A DNA stretch of 64,000 bases from Mycolicibacillus parakoreensis (GCF_022370835.2 NZ_CP092365.1:1860001-1924000); one strand, 5' to 3'; shown: positions 1 through 19,026, counted from the first letter of the stretch. The notes: generated by a model not told the origin, from the letters alone. Program-made: numbers and translations.

Positions 1-2548
1 CCCAGGTGTCGGCGGGGGCGAACACGCCGCGTTTGACCGAGGCGGCCGGGTCGATCGGGCCGCGGGAGCGGGCCAGCAGCACCCCCACCTCGTCGGTCTC
101 GGCGACCTGCACGAACCCGTCGTCGGTCTCCAGGATCAGGTCGTGCTCGGCGTCGTAGGCGGCCAGCTGGGCCTCGCCGGCGCCGGGCAGCGGCCGGCCC
201 TTGCTGCCCACCTTCGCGCCGGAGACGTTGGCCAACACGGCCTGGCCGTCGGTGGTGGCGAAGAACTCCACCACGTGCGCGGGCGCGAACGCCTCGGTGA
301 CCCGCTGCCACAGCCCGGGCGGCAGCCCCGAGCCGATGAACAACCGCACCGGATGGTTGCCGTGCAACGCGAACCCGGGGTCTTTGATGACCGCATCGAG
401 CATCGCCCAGGTGTAGGACACCACGGTGACGCCGTACTGGCGCACCTCGGCGACGAAGCGGTCCGGGCGCAGTCCGCGCGACAACGCGATCCGGGTGCCG
501 CCGACCACCGCGCCGCCGAGGCTGACCAACAGCCCCGACTCGTGGTGCAGCGGGGTGAGGCAGTAGACGGTGTCGCTGTGTCCCAGCGAGGCGGCCGAGG
601 CGGTCCCGAACGCCGACAGCGCCCAGCGGTAGTTGGTGATCTGTTTGGCGACCAGCTCACCGCCGACCCGGCTGAACGCGATGAACGCCAGATCCCGCGC
701 GTAGCCGGGGTTGGCGCGGTACCAGCCGGGCAGGGTGACCGCGTCCGGGTCGATCTGCTCCATGTCGATGACGTCGCTGTCGTCGGGCAGGTGCAGGTCG
801 CGGGTCTCGCCGCCGCCGAGCACCAGCACCTGGCAGGACAGCCCGCGGGCCGCGTCGAGGTTGGTGGGGTCGGTCACCAGTTCGCTGACCCCGCCGATCT
901 GGACCGCGGTCGCCAGGTCGCCGCCGGGCGGCATCAGCACCGAGACCGCTCCCAGCCGCGACAGCGCGGCGATCGCGACCAGTGCGCTGGGGCGGGTCTC
1001 CATCAGCACTCCGACGTGATCGCCTTGGCGTATCCCGACCTCGATCAGGCCGCGCACCACGTTGTTGATGCGGCGGTTGACCGCCTCGTAGGTGTGTACC
1101 CGTCCGTCGAAGAGCAGGAACTCCCCGCCCGGGGTTCCGGCGGCCTGCTCATCGATGATGCGGCCCAACGAGATTCGGGTGTGGTCGTTGATCTGACCGA
1201 GCCGGGCCAGCCGGGGCAGGGTGCGCACGGTCTCGATGGCCAGGGTGCGCACCGATTTGTTCGCGGCGACCACCGCGGTCGCGGCCCCGCGGGCCAGCGT
1301 CAACGCCACCTCGGAGGCCTCGCCCAGCCCGTGGGCCACCCGGGAGCTGATCGGCACCCCGCTGTCGGCGTGCTCGGCGGGCTGGTCGGCCATCGGGACG
1401 ATGCCGGCCGGTTTGGGGCCCTGCTCGACCAGCCACAACACCCAATCGGCCACCGTCGGCCAGGTCTGCTCGGCGGCCTTGGAGCCGACCACCAGGCCGA
1501 AGTGGCCGGCACGCAACAGGTATTCGTAGACGTCGGTGTTGGGGGCGGCGCGTCGGATGCCGCGCACCGACGGTGGTTGGCCGATGTCGTCGACCTCCCC
1601 GACGAACGCCAGGATCGGGCAGGTGATGTCGGTCAGCGTCACCAACTGGCCGTGGATGGCGAACCCGCCGGTCATCATCCGGTTGTGGGCGATGAACAGC
1701 TTCAACAGCTCCGAGATCGCCGGCCCCGACCAGGCGATCCAGCCCTCCGAGTCCAGGAAGCGGCGCTGCTGTTCGCGGGCCAGCAGGGCCTCGCGGTCGT
1801 GGAGTTGACGGACGAACTCCAGCCGGGCCTTCGCCGTCTTCAACGGGTCCATCATCTGGAACCCGGTGCGCGCCAACCAACTCGGGATGTCCAGGCGGGT
1901 GAACACGTGGTCGGCCATGAAATTCGCGGCGGTGGTGGCCAGATCCGACGGGATGCCCATGGGCAGCGTGGCCAGCGCGTCGACCGGCGACCCGAACGCC
2001 ACGATGCTGGCGACGTTCTTCGACCGCCGGTAGGCCGCGGTCTGGTAGCAGAACATCCCGCCCTGCGAATAGCCGGCCAGGTGCACGTCCTGCCCGGTGG
2101 TGGCGCGCACCGTGTCGATCGCCTCGCTCAACGCGACGACGTGGTCGGCCAGGTCGCGGTCCATCCCGCCCTCGACCTGGTCCGGGGAGCCGAAATCGAT
2201 GACCCAGGCGTCCAAACCGGCCGCATGCAGGATGCCCACCGCACCTTCGTCGCGGGTGACGTCCCACATGTCGGCGGCCATCATCATCGGATGCACCATC
2301 AGCACCGGCGGGCCGGCGGGGGGTTGGCCGGGCCGGTTGTCCGGCGGAAAATACCGCCGCAGCTTGTACATCGGTACGCTCTCGACGATCTGGAACGGCG
2401 AGGGCACGCTGCCGGTCTCCAGCCCGCCGAGTCGGAGCACCTCCAGCCCGTTCTGCGCGGTGGCCATCAAGCGATCCAGCGGTCGTTTGACCGCCGAGAG
2501 ATTCATCTCCAACGCGCTGCTCCCCTGCCTAGCTGGTCCGGCCATCAT
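1..2548 (-). CDS. Bifunctional alpha/beta-hydrolase and acyl-CoA synthetase-like protein (Rv1683-like), 3' end outside window
   Basis: The minus-strand frame stays open from an ATG-ATG pair at 2548/2545 to the window edge (about 849 codons), so the C-terminus is missing. The first half resembles PHA synthase/depolymerase-like alpha/beta hydrolases, with a GYSQGG nucleophile elbow near residue 155. The second half resembles the N-terminal lobe of AMP-binding acyl-CoA ligases (GDHVGVLMETRPSALVAIAA near residue 500). The usual Ser/Thr/Gly-rich phosphate loop is not recognisable: the equivalent stretch reads FSRVGGELVAKQ. The layout matches M. tuberculosis Rv1683, a 999-residue protein annotated as acyl-CoA synthase plus lipase (family knowledge). 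A TAGGTT -10 lies 5-6 nt before the second ATG, which suggests a leaderless start there. An internal ATG at 2506 (MNLSAVKR) is an alternative start. The role is probably in acyl-lipid or triacylglycerol metabolism, but ligase activity is doubtful. Confidence 0.85.
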   Translation of the reverse strand, partial: MMAGPARQGSSALEMNLSAVKRPLDRLMATAQNGLEVLRLGGLETGSVPSPFQIVESVPMYKLRRYFPPDNRPGQPPAGPPVLMVHPMMMAADMWDVTRDEGAVGILHAAGLDAWVIDFGSPDQVEGGMDRDLADHVVALSEAIDTVRATTGQDVHLAGYSQGGMFCYQTAAYRRSKNVASIVAFGSPVDALATLPMGIPSDLATTAANFMADHVFTRLDIPSWLARTGFQMMDPLKTAKARLEFVRQLHDREALLAREQQRRFLDSEGWIAWSGPAISELLKLFIAHNRMMTGGFAIHGQLVTLTDITCPILAFVGEVDDIGQPPSVRGIRRAAPNTDVYEYLLRAGHFGLVVGSKAAEQTWPTVADWVLWLVEQGPKPAGIVPMADQPAEHADSGVPISSRVAHGLGEASEVALTLARGAATAVVAANKSVRTLAIETVRTLPRLARLGQINDHTRISLGRIIDEQAAGTPGGEFLLFDGRVHTYEAVNRRINNVVRGLIEVGIRQGDHVGVLMETRPSALVAIAALSRLGAVSVLMPPGGDLATAVQIGGVSELVTDPTNLDAARGLSCQVLVLGGGETRDLHLPDDSDVIDMEQIDPDAVTLPGWYRANPGYARDLAFIAFSRVGGELVAKQITNYRWALSAFGTASAASLGHSDTVYCLTPLHHESGLLVSLGGAVVGGTRIALSRGLRPDRFVAEVRQYGVTVVSYTWAMLDAVIKDPGFALHGNHPVRLFIGSGLPPGLWQRVTEAFAPAHVVEFFATTDGQAVLANVSGAKVGSKGRPLPGAGEAQLAAYDAEHDLILETDDGFVQVAETDEVGVLLARSRGPIDPAASVKRGVFAPADTW

Positions 2549-2648
2549 AAAACCTATCGGTCCCCTGTCGGCTGGGGTGTCGGATCCGCCGCAGCGGTCG
2601 ACCACCGGGCTCGGCGCCCCACCAAGCGGTCGATAGGCTGAGTGCGCC
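2549..2648. promoter_or_regulatory. Divergent promoter region with two CGATAGG -10 boxes
   Basis: This 100-bp gap separates two divergently transcribed genes. Each side carries the same extended -10 core. On the minus strand TAGGTT (2556 to 2551) lies just before the ATG pair at 2548/2545. On the plus strand TAGGCT (2634-2639) lies 9 nt before the ATG at 2649. Both fit the mycobacterial TAnnnT consensus and place the transcription start at or within a few bases of the start codon. No convincing -35 boxes are visible. This is inferred from motif position only. Confidence 0.45.
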
Positions 2649-3473
2649 ATGACCGCCACCGACAACGCCGAGAACCGCCACCGCGACGGCGAGCCGAGCT
2701 GGCTGGCGCGGTTGGTGGACTTCGACCGCGACGGGGACACGTTCACCGTCCCCACCCTCGAGGCGGGACCGACGTCGCGGCTGTTCGGCGGATTGATCGC
2801 CGCGCAGGCGCTGGCCGCCGCCGCGCGCACCGTCGAGGCGGACAAGCGGCCGCACTCGCTGCACGCCTACTTCGTGCGCGGCGGTCGCTACGACGCCGCG
2901 TTGCGCCTGCACGTGCAACGCATCCGCACCGGCCGGTCGTTCGACACCCGGCAGGTCAGTGTCCGTCAGGACGAGGCGGTGATCCTGGAGCTGATCGCCT
3001 CGTTTCACCGGCGCGAACCCGGCGCCGACTGGCATCCGGTCGCCGATCCGGGCCTGCCGTTCGACCGGGCGGTGCCCAAACAGCCGGCGCTGCAGTACGC
3101 CGACCGGTTCGAGATCCGCGCCGACCCGAGCGACACCTCACCGTTCGTGGTGCCGCCGTATTGGATCCGCACCCGCGACCCGCTCGGCGACGATCCGCTG
3201 ATCAGCGCCTGCGCGCTGACGTTCATCTCCGATCTGGGGCCGGTGCCGGTGGTGCGCCCGCCGGGGACCCCGCTGGAACTCGGGCTGGGCTTCGCCGCCA
3301 GCCTGGACCACTCGATCTGGTTCCACCGGCCGTTCGCCCCCGACCGCTGGCACCGCTACGAGGTCGCCGCGGCCAACATCGGCGACAGCCGCGGGCTGGC
3401 CCGCGGCGCGCTGTACGACCGGGCCGGTGCCCTGGTGGCCAGCACCGCCCAGGAGGCCCTGTGGCGGGTGTGA
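2649..3473 (+). CDS. Acyl-CoA thioesterase II (TesB-like, double hotdog)
   Basis: The 274-residue product has the length and layout of TesB-type acyl-CoA thioesterases: two hotdog folds joined by a linker. Visible landmarks are LFGGLIAAQAL near residue 56, SLHAYFVRGG near 78 and DHSIWFHRPF near 222, matching the FGG...AQAL and HSLWFH motifs of the family. It would hydrolyse fatty acyl-CoA in the cytoplasm. It starts at ATG 2649 a few bases after a TAGGCT -10. Its stop codon overlaps the GTG of the following ABC-F gene (GTGTGA), so the two are co-translated. It diverges from an acyl-CoA synthetase-like gene, which fits a lipid context. A second TesB-like gene lies at 58684-59553. Confidence 0.88.
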   Translation: MTATDNAENRHRDGEPSWLARLVDFDRDGDTFTVPTLEAGPTSRLFGGLIAAQALAAAARTVEADKRPHSLHAYFVRGGRYDAALRLHVQRIRTGRSFDTRQVSVRQDEAVILELIASFHRREPGADWHPVADPGLPFDRAVPKQPALQYADRFEIRADPSDTSPFVVPPYWIRTRDPLGDDPLISACALTFISDLGPVPVVRPPGTPLELGLGFAASLDHSIWFHRPFAPDRWHRYEVAAANIGDSRGLARGALYDRAGALVASTAQEALWRV

Positions 3474-5269
3474 CCGGCCGGGCGGGAGCCCATCTGCTCG
3501 GCGCGGAGGCCGTGCATCTGGAGTACCCCAGCGGTGTGGTGCTGGAGTCGGTGAGCCTGGGCGTCGACGAGGGCGCACGGATCGGCGTCGTCGGACGCAA
3601 CGGGGACGGCAAATCCAGCCTGCTGGGTCTGCTCACCGGCCAGATCCGCCCCGACCGCGGACGCGTCACCCACCGTGCCGGGCTGCGCGTCGGGACGTTG
3701 GACCAAGACGACACCCTGCCCGCCGGGCAGACCGTGGGCCGGGCGCTGGTCTGCGAGGCCGCCGACCACGAGTGGGCCGCCGATCCCCGCATCCGCGACG
3801 TGGTCGCCGGCCTCGTCGCCGACCTGGACTGGCAAGCCGCGGTCGACACCCTCTCCGGCGGTCAACGGCGCCGGGTGCAACTGGCCGCGCTGCTGATCGG
3901 CGAGTGGGACGTCATCGCGCTCGACGAGCCGACCAACCACCTGGACCTGCAGGGCATTCACTGGCTGGCCGGGCACCTTGGCAGCCGGTGGCCGCGCACC
4001 GCCGGCGCGGTGCTGGTGATCACCCACGACCGCTGGTTCCTCGACGAGGTCGCCACCACCACCTGGGAGGTCCACGACGGGATCGTCGAACCGTTCGACG
4101 GCGGGTACGCCGCCTACGTGCTCGCCCGCGTGGAGCGCGACCGGCAGGCCGCGGTCGCCGAGACCAAACGCCAGAACCTGTTGCGCAAGGAGTTGGCCTG
4201 GCTGCGCCGCGGCGCCCCGGCGCGCACGGCGAAACCGAAGTTCCGCATCGAGGCGGCCAGCGCGCTGATCGCCGACGTCCCCCCGCTGCGCAACAGCGTC
4301 GAGCTGGCGAAACTGGCGACCGCGCGACTGGGCAGAAACGTCGTCGACCTGCTCGACGTCACGGTGTCCTTCGGGGCGCCGGACGACGCCGCCCCGGTGC
4401 TGCGCGACGTCGAGTGGCGGATCGGGCCCGGCGAGCGCACCGGCATCCTCGGGGCCAACGGTGCGGGCAAATCCACCCTGCTGGGGTTGATCGCCGGCAC
4501 CGTGACGCCCGACACCGGGCGGGTCAAACGCGGCAAGACCGTCCGGCTGGCGATGCTCGACCAGCGCTTGGGGCCGTTGTCCGACCTCGCCGACGACCGG
4601 GTCGCCGACGTCCTGGCCGGGCTGCGCCGCGGCTACCCGGTGGGCGGACGCGAGCTGACGCCGGCGCAACTGTTGGAGCGGCTGGGGTTTCACCGCGGCC
4701 AGCTCGCCGCCCGGGTGCGCGACCTCTCCGGCGGGCAGCGTCGCCGGCTGCAGTTCCTGCTCACCTTGCTGGCCGAGCCGAACGTGCTCATCCTCGACGA
4801 GCCCACCAACGACGTCGACACCGACATGCTCACCGCCATCGAGGATCTGCTCGACGCCTGGCCGGGCACCTTGATCGTGGTCTCCCACGACCGGTACCTG
4901 CTGGAGCGGGTCACCGACCAGCAGTACGCGATCCTCGACGGGCGGCTGCGCCACCTGCCCGGCGGGGTGCAGCAGTACCTGCAGCTCAGCGCCGCCGGTG
5001 GCGACACCGCGGGCCGGCGTCGGGCCCCGGATCGCCCGGCGCGCAGCACCGGCGCGGCGCAACGCGCCGTCCACAAGGAGATCGCCGCGATCGACCGTGC
5101 GCTGGCCAAACTGGCCGACCGCATCGGCGCGGTCCACGAGAGGCTGGCCGATCACGACCAGAGCGACCACGTCGGGCTGGCCGCCCTCACCGCCGAACTC
5201 GACGCGCTGCGCCAGCAGGTCGACGAGCGTGAGCAGCGCTGGTTGGAGCTCGCGGAGCTGGTCGAGTAG
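3470..5269 (+). CDS. ABC-F family ATPase (Uup/TlrC-like, tandem ATP-binding domains)
   Basis: This 599-residue soluble protein has two ABC ATPase domains and no membrane segment, the ABC-F plan of ribosome-acting ATPases. Domain 1 has Walker A GRNGDGKS at residues 42-49, signature LSGGQRRRV and Walker B IALDEPTNHLD. Domain 2 has GANGAGKST, LSGGQRRRLQ and LILDEPTNDVD. The inter-domain linker is charged (RKELAWLRRG...), as in ABC-F proteins, and the C-terminus is a coiled coil (about residues 530-599), as in Uup. The start is GTG 3470, which overlaps the thioesterase stop by 4 nt; the frame is open further upstream but that part is antisense-like shadow. It appears equivalent to M. tuberculosis Rv1668c plus Rv1667c, annotated there as two parts of a macrolide ABC protein (from memory). 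The role is probably in ribosome rescue or antibiotic protection. Confidence 0.88.
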   Translation: MTGRAGAHLLGAEAVHLEYPSGVVLESVSLGVDEGARIGVVGRNGDGKSSLLGLLTGQIRPDRGRVTHRAGLRVGTLDQDDTLPAGQTVGRALVCEAADHEWAADPRIRDVVAGLVADLDWQAAVDTLSGGQRRRVQLAALLIGEWDVIALDEPTNHLDLQGIHWLAGHLGSRWPRTAGAVLVITHDRWFLDEVATTTWEVHDGIVEPFDGGYAAYVLARVERDRQAAVAETKRQNLLRKELAWLRRGAPARTAKPKFRIEAASALIADVPPLRNSVELAKLATARLGRNVVDLLDVTVSFGAPDDAAPVLRDVEWRIGPGERTGILGANGAGKSTLLGLIAGTVTPDTGRVKRGKTVRLAMLDQRLGPLSDLADDRVADVLAGLRRGYPVGGRELTPAQLLERLGFHRGQLAARVRDLSGGQRRRLQFLLTLLAEPNVLILDEPTNDVDTDMLTAIEDLLDAWPGTLIVVSHDRYLLERVTDQQYAILDGRLRHLPGGVQQYLQLSAAGGDTAGRRRAPDRPARSTGAAQRAVHKEIAAIDRALAKLADRIGAVHERLADHDQSDHVGLAALTAELDALRQQVDEREQRWLELAELVE

Positions 5270-5284
5270 CACCGGTTTTCGGTG

Positions 5285-5329
5285 CTGACCGCGCCGGTGC
5301 GCGGACGTAGAATGAGGCGGTACCGCCTC
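5285..5329 (+). promoter_or_regulatory. Promoter and 16-bp palindrome in front of the MPT63-like gene
   Basis: A -35-like CTGACC (5285-5290) is followed after 17 bp by TAGAAT (5308-5313), a good TAnnnT -10. Immediately downstream, 5314-5329 reads GAGGCGGTACCGCCTC, a perfect 16-bp palindrome that covers the predicted transcription start near 5320. It could be a repressor operator. A weaker alternative is a terminator hairpin for the ABC-F gene, but there is no loop and no T-run. Confidence 0.55.
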
Positions 5330-5357
5330 GCACGGACCGGCACCGATGGAGGATCTG

Positions 5358-5837
5358 ATGAGTATCGTCACGACGGGCAGACTGATCCTGAGCACCCTGA
5401 TCCTGGCGGTCGCGGCGGTGTTGACCGCGCCGCTGGCGGCCGCGAGCCCGCCGACCGTCGGCGCGCTCGGCGACACCTTGGAGATGACCGACACCGTCGG
5501 GCAGGTCCAGTATTCATGGCGGGTCGCCGCGCTGCAGCCCAGCAGCGACACCGTGCCGGGCTACCCGGTGGCCGGGCGGCTGTGGGAGGCCACCGCCACC
5601 GTGCACGCCGTGCGCGGCACCGTGACCCCGGCGATCTCCCAGTTCAACGCCGTCGCCCCCGGTCGCGACAGCTACCGGGTGCTGTGGCAGGTCGCGGCGC
5701 CGACCGCGATCAGCGGCGCCACCATCGCGCAGGGCGCCAGCGCGACCGGCAAGATCTATTTCGACGTCACCGGCGCGGACCCCAGCGACGTCACCATGAA
5801 CAACGGCATGGAGGACCTGCTGATCTGGCGCGGCTGA
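5358..5837 (+). CDS. MPT63/MPB63-family secreted immunogenic protein (DUF1942)
   Basis: The mature region matches MPT63 of M. tuberculosis (Rv1926c) almost motif for motif: EMTDTVGQV, VPGYPVAGRLWEATATV, GTVTPAISQFNA, YRVLWQ, GKIYFDVTG and the C-terminal NNGMEDLLIW. MPT63 is a small secreted beta-sandwich antigen of unknown function, confined to mycobacteria. I chose the ATG at 5358 because GGAGG at 5348-5352 lies 5 nt upstream; the ATG at 5346 would place the ribosome site inside the gene. This gives 159 residues with a signal peptide (hydrophobic stretch about residues 9-30, likely cleaved after the AAA/AAAS region). The gene sits between the ABC-F gene and the convergent argH, a different place from Rv1926c. 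The upstream palindrome suggests regulated expression. Confidence 0.93.
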   Translation: MSIVTTGRLILSTLILAVAAVLTAPLAAASPPTVGALGDTLEMTDTVGQVQYSWRVAALQPSSDTVPGYPVAGRLWEATATVHAVRGTVTPAISQFNAVAPGRDSYRVLWQVAAPTAISGATIAQGASATGKIYFDVTGADPSDVTMNNGMEDLLIWRG

Positions 5838-5860
5838 GGCCGCCGCGACGGTGACCGCGC

Positions 5861-8474
<2,614 letters not shown>

Positions 8475-8508
8475 GAGGGGAACTCCTTGTGCTCGAGGGG
8501 TGGTCGGG

Positions 8509-11112
<2,604 letters not shown>

Positions 11113-11113
<1 letters not shown>

Positions 11114-12014
11114 CAGTGCGGCTCCTGTCCCTCGGGGTGCCCCGCCTCGGGGGCACTGACCTTCGTTCCGGTGCCGGCGTCGGTGAACAGCTCCACCAGC
11201 ACGCAGTGCTGCACCCGGCCGTCGATGATGTGCGCGCTGGGTACCCCGCCGGCCACCGCGCGCAGACAGGCCTCCACCTTGGGCACCATCCCGGACTCAA
11301 GCTGCGGCACCAGGCGCGTCAGCGCGGCGGTGTCGATCTCGCTGACCAGCGAATCGGTGTCCGGCCAGCGGGTGTAGAGCCCCGCCACGTCGGTGAGCAT
11401 CAGCAGTTTCTCCGCGCCCAGCGCCGCGGCCAGCGCGGCCGCGGCGGTGTCGGCGTTGATGTTGTGCACCACCCCGTCGGCATCGGGGGCCAGGGTGGAG
11501 ACCACCGGGATGCGGCCGGCGGCGATCAGGTCGCGCACCGCGTCGGTGTCGACCTCGGCGACGTCGCCGACCAGACCGATGTCGGTGGCCACCCCGTCGA
11601 CGGTGACGTTGCGGCGCACCGCGGTGAACAGCGCGGCGTCCTCACCGGTGATGCCGACCGCGTACGGTCCGTGCGCGTTGATCAACCCGACCAGTTCCCG
11701 GCCCACCTGACCGAAGAGCACCATCCGGGCCACCTCGAGCACCTCGGGGGTGGTGACGCGGAAGCCGCCTTTGAAATCGCCGGCCACCCCGAGGCGCGCC
11801 AGCATCCGGCTGATCTGCGGGCCGCCGCCGTGCACCACCACCGGATGGATCCCGCAGTTGCGCAGAAACGCCATGTCGGCCGCGAAGGCCTGTTTGAGGA
11901 CGTCGTCGGTCATGGCGTTGCCGCCGTATTTGACGACGATGATCTGGCCGTGCAGCTGTTTGAGCCACGGCAGCGCCTCGGCGAGCACCCGGGCCTTCAC
12001 CGCGGTGGGGGTGC

Positions 12015-12018
<4 letters not shown>
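11113..12018 (-). CDS. argB: Acetylglutamate kinase
   Basis: ArgB phosphorylates N-acetylglutamate, often the arginine-inhibited step of the pathway. The amino-acid kinase fold is shown by VVKYGGNAM near residue 25 and VVHGGGPQI near 61. The ATG at 12018 ([12 protein letters not shown]) gives 301 residues and overlaps the argJ stop as ATGA; the longer open frame to 12417 is argJ shadow. Its own stop overlaps the argD start. Confidence 0.96.
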
Positions 12019-14297
<2,279 letters not shown>

Positions 14298-14298
14298 G

Positions 14299-16787
14299 TC
14301 AGTCGCGCAGCCGCGCCCCGCACCGCGCGCCGGCGCGGCGCACCGCGTCGTCGCGGGCGGCGCTGGCCTCGTCCTCGGTCAGGGTGCGGTCCGGTGCGCG
14401 GAACCGCAGCGCGAACGCCAGCGACTTGTGCCCCTCGTCGACCTGCGCGCCGGTGTAGACGTCGAACAGGCTCACCGACTCCAGCAGCGGGCCGGCCCCC
14501 GACCGCAGGGCGTCGGCCACCGCGGCGGCCGGTGTCGCGCGGTCCACCACCAGCGCGACGTCCTGGAAGACCGCCGGGAACGGCGAGACCGTGGGCGCGG
14601 GCCGGGGCTCGGTGAGCGGCACCGCGTCGAGGTTCACCTCGAGCGCGCAGGTGCCCGCCGGCAGCCCGCTGCGCTCGACGACGGCCGGATGCAGCTGTCC
14701 GGCGTGGCCGACCACGGTCTCGCCGACGAGCACCTCGGCGCAGCGGCCCGGATGCCACGGCAGCCGCTGGGCGGCGCGCAGGCTGACCTCGACTCCGGCG
14801 GTGGCGGCGATGAGCGCCACCGCCTCGAACGCGTCGGCGGCGCCGACCGCGCGCCCCGGTCCCCACGGCCCGCGCGGTTCGCGCAGCCCGCACAGCACCG
14901 CGGCGACGTGCAGCGGCTGGTCGGGCAGGGCGGCGTCGAGGGCGGCGAGTTGGGCCGCGCTGGGCCGGCGATCGACCGGCAGCACCGGCATCGGGGGGCT
15001 GGTCGCCCCCGGCTGCACCACCTGGGTGAGCGCGTAGAGCGCCACGTCGACGGTGCCGCGGGCGACGTTGCGCCCCAGCGCCTCCAGCAGTGCGGGCAGC
15101 AAAGTGGTGGCCAGCTCCGGGCGGTCGGACTCCAACGGGTTGAGCACCGCGGTGGTGCGTCGGCGCGGATCGTCGGCGGCCAGCCCCCAGGCGTCGAACA
15201 CCCCGGCGGGCAGGAACACCGTGGGCAGCACCTCGACGTAGCCGGTGAGCGCCAGCGCCTTGCCGATCGCGCGGCGGCGCCGCTGCGCCGCGCTGAGTCC
15301 GCGCCCGGCCGGGGCGGCCGGCAGCACCGACGGGATCGCGTCGTAGCCCTCCAGCCGCATCACCTCCTCGACCAGGTCGGCGGGCTGCAGCAGGTCCGGG
15401 CGCCAGCTCGGCGGCGTCACCTCCAGGGTGCCGTCGTCGGCGGGGGTGACCGCGGCGCCGATCTGCTCGAGGCGCCGGCGGGTGGTCCCGGGCGGGTAGG
15501 TCACCCCGGCCACCCGGTCGGGCAGATCGGCGTCGATCGTGACCGGAGCAGGCCCCCACCGGGTGCGGGGCGGGGCCCCGGTCCAGTCCGACAGTCCCGC
15601 GCCGACGGTGCCCCCGGCGATCTCGGTGAGCAGCCGCGCGGCCCGGTCGAGGACGGCCACCGAGATGGCCGGGTCGACGCCGCGTTCGTAGCGGCGGCTG
15701 GATTCGCTGCTCAGGTGCAGGCGACGCTGGGTGCGCGAGACCGCGGCCGGATCCCACACGGCGGCCTCCAGCAGCACCGCGGTCGACTCGGCGCGCATCT
15801 CGGTGGCGCCGGCGCCCATCACCCCGCCGATCGCGGCGGTCGCCGCGTCGTCGACGATGAGCACGTCGGCCGGGTCGAGTCGGCGCGCCACGTCGTCGAG
15901 GGTGGTGACGGTCTCACCCGGGCGGGCGAAACGCACCTGCAGCCCCCCGCGCACCCGGTCCCGGTCGTGGGCGTGCATCGGGTGGCCCGACTCCAGCATC
16001 ACGTAGTTGGTGACGTCGACCGCCGGGGCGATCGCCCGGATGCCGCAGAGCAGCAACCGGCGCTGCAGCCACCACGGGGAGACCGCCGCCGGGTCGATGC
16101 CGGTGACCGACCGCAGCGCGAACCGGCGCACCCCGGTGCCCGGATCGACCGTCAGCGGCCAGGCCGCGCCGTCGACGGGCAGCGGCGCCACCGCGGCCGG
16201 GTCGACGAAATCCAGGTCGTAGGCGCAGGCCACCTCGCGGGCCAGCCCGCGCAGCGACAGCGCGTAGCCGCGGTCGGGGGTGATGGTCAGGTCGAAGACC
16301 ACGTCGGCGAGTTCCAGGGCGCCGACCGCGGGGTCCCCCGGTGCGGCGGTGCCGGCCGGCAGCACCAGGATGCCGGCGGTCTCGGCACAGAGCCCGAGCT
16401 CCGCGCTCGAACAGATCATGCCGTCGGAGACCCGCCCGTAGGTGCGTCGGCTGGTGATGGTGAACCCGCCGGGCAACGTGGTCCCCGGAAGTGCTACGAC
16501 CACCAGATCATTGACTGCGAAATTGGTTGCCCCGCAGATGATGTCACGATCCTGCGGCTCGCCGACGTCGACCCGGGTGGCCCGGATCGGTTTTTTGAAC
16601 TCGGTGAGCTCCTCGATGGCGGTCACCCGCCCGACGGTCAGCGGGCCGCCGGCGGGCTCGATCGTGGCGACGTCTTCGACCTCGTGGCCCAGCCCGATCA
16701 GCGCGCGCTCGACGTCGGCGGCGCCGGGATCGAACCCCGGTGCGCCGGCGGAGAGGATCTCGCGCAGCCAACTGTAGGGAACCCGCA

Positions 16788-16788
<1 letters not shown>
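14299..16788 (-). CDS. pheT: Phenylalanine--tRNA ligase beta subunit
   Basis: PheT is the large subunit of the (alpha-beta)2 phenylalanyl-tRNA synthetase. The 829-residue protein begins [12 protein letters not shown] and contains the tRNA-binding EMAP/OB-like domain with ICGATNF near residue 75, the B3/B4 editing region, and a C-terminal ferredoxin-like anticodon-binding domain ([13 protein letters not shown], near residue 740). The ATG at 16788 overlaps the pheS stop as ATGA; the longer frame to 16977 is pheS shadow. Confidence 0.96.
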
Positions 16789-18873
<2,085 letters not shown>

Positions 18874-18972
18874 CCGAGCCAGCGTAGGCGGCGGCTCTGT
18901 TGACCGGCAACGGCACCGCTGGTGGTGTCGGCCACGCCGCCGACACGCCCGGACCCGGGCGCCCGGGTAATA

Positions 18973-18988
18973 GACAACGAGCGTTGTC
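18973..18988. promoter_or_regulatory. Operator-like inverted repeat upstream of the DUF2236 gene
   Basis: GACAAC (18973-18978) and GTTGTC (18983-18988) are perfect 6-bp arms with a 4-nt spacer, the size of TetR-family operators. The repeat sits 38 bp before the ATG of the DUF2236 gene, between two divergent genes, in a locally AT-richer stretch (AATAGACAACG...ACCATTATC). No adjacent regulator gene is present, so a trans-acting repressor is inferred. Confidence 0.5.
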
Positions 18989-19026
18989 ACCATTATCTTG
19001 GGGGCAGAACCGGGAGGAGTCCAGTC

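Noticed and set aside
143..2641. 832-codon plus-strand frame opposite the Rv1683-like gene
   Set aside because: It is a GC-rich antisense shadow with Gly/Arg/His/Val/Gln-rich low-complexity translation and no known domain; the minus strand encodes a clear conserved protein.
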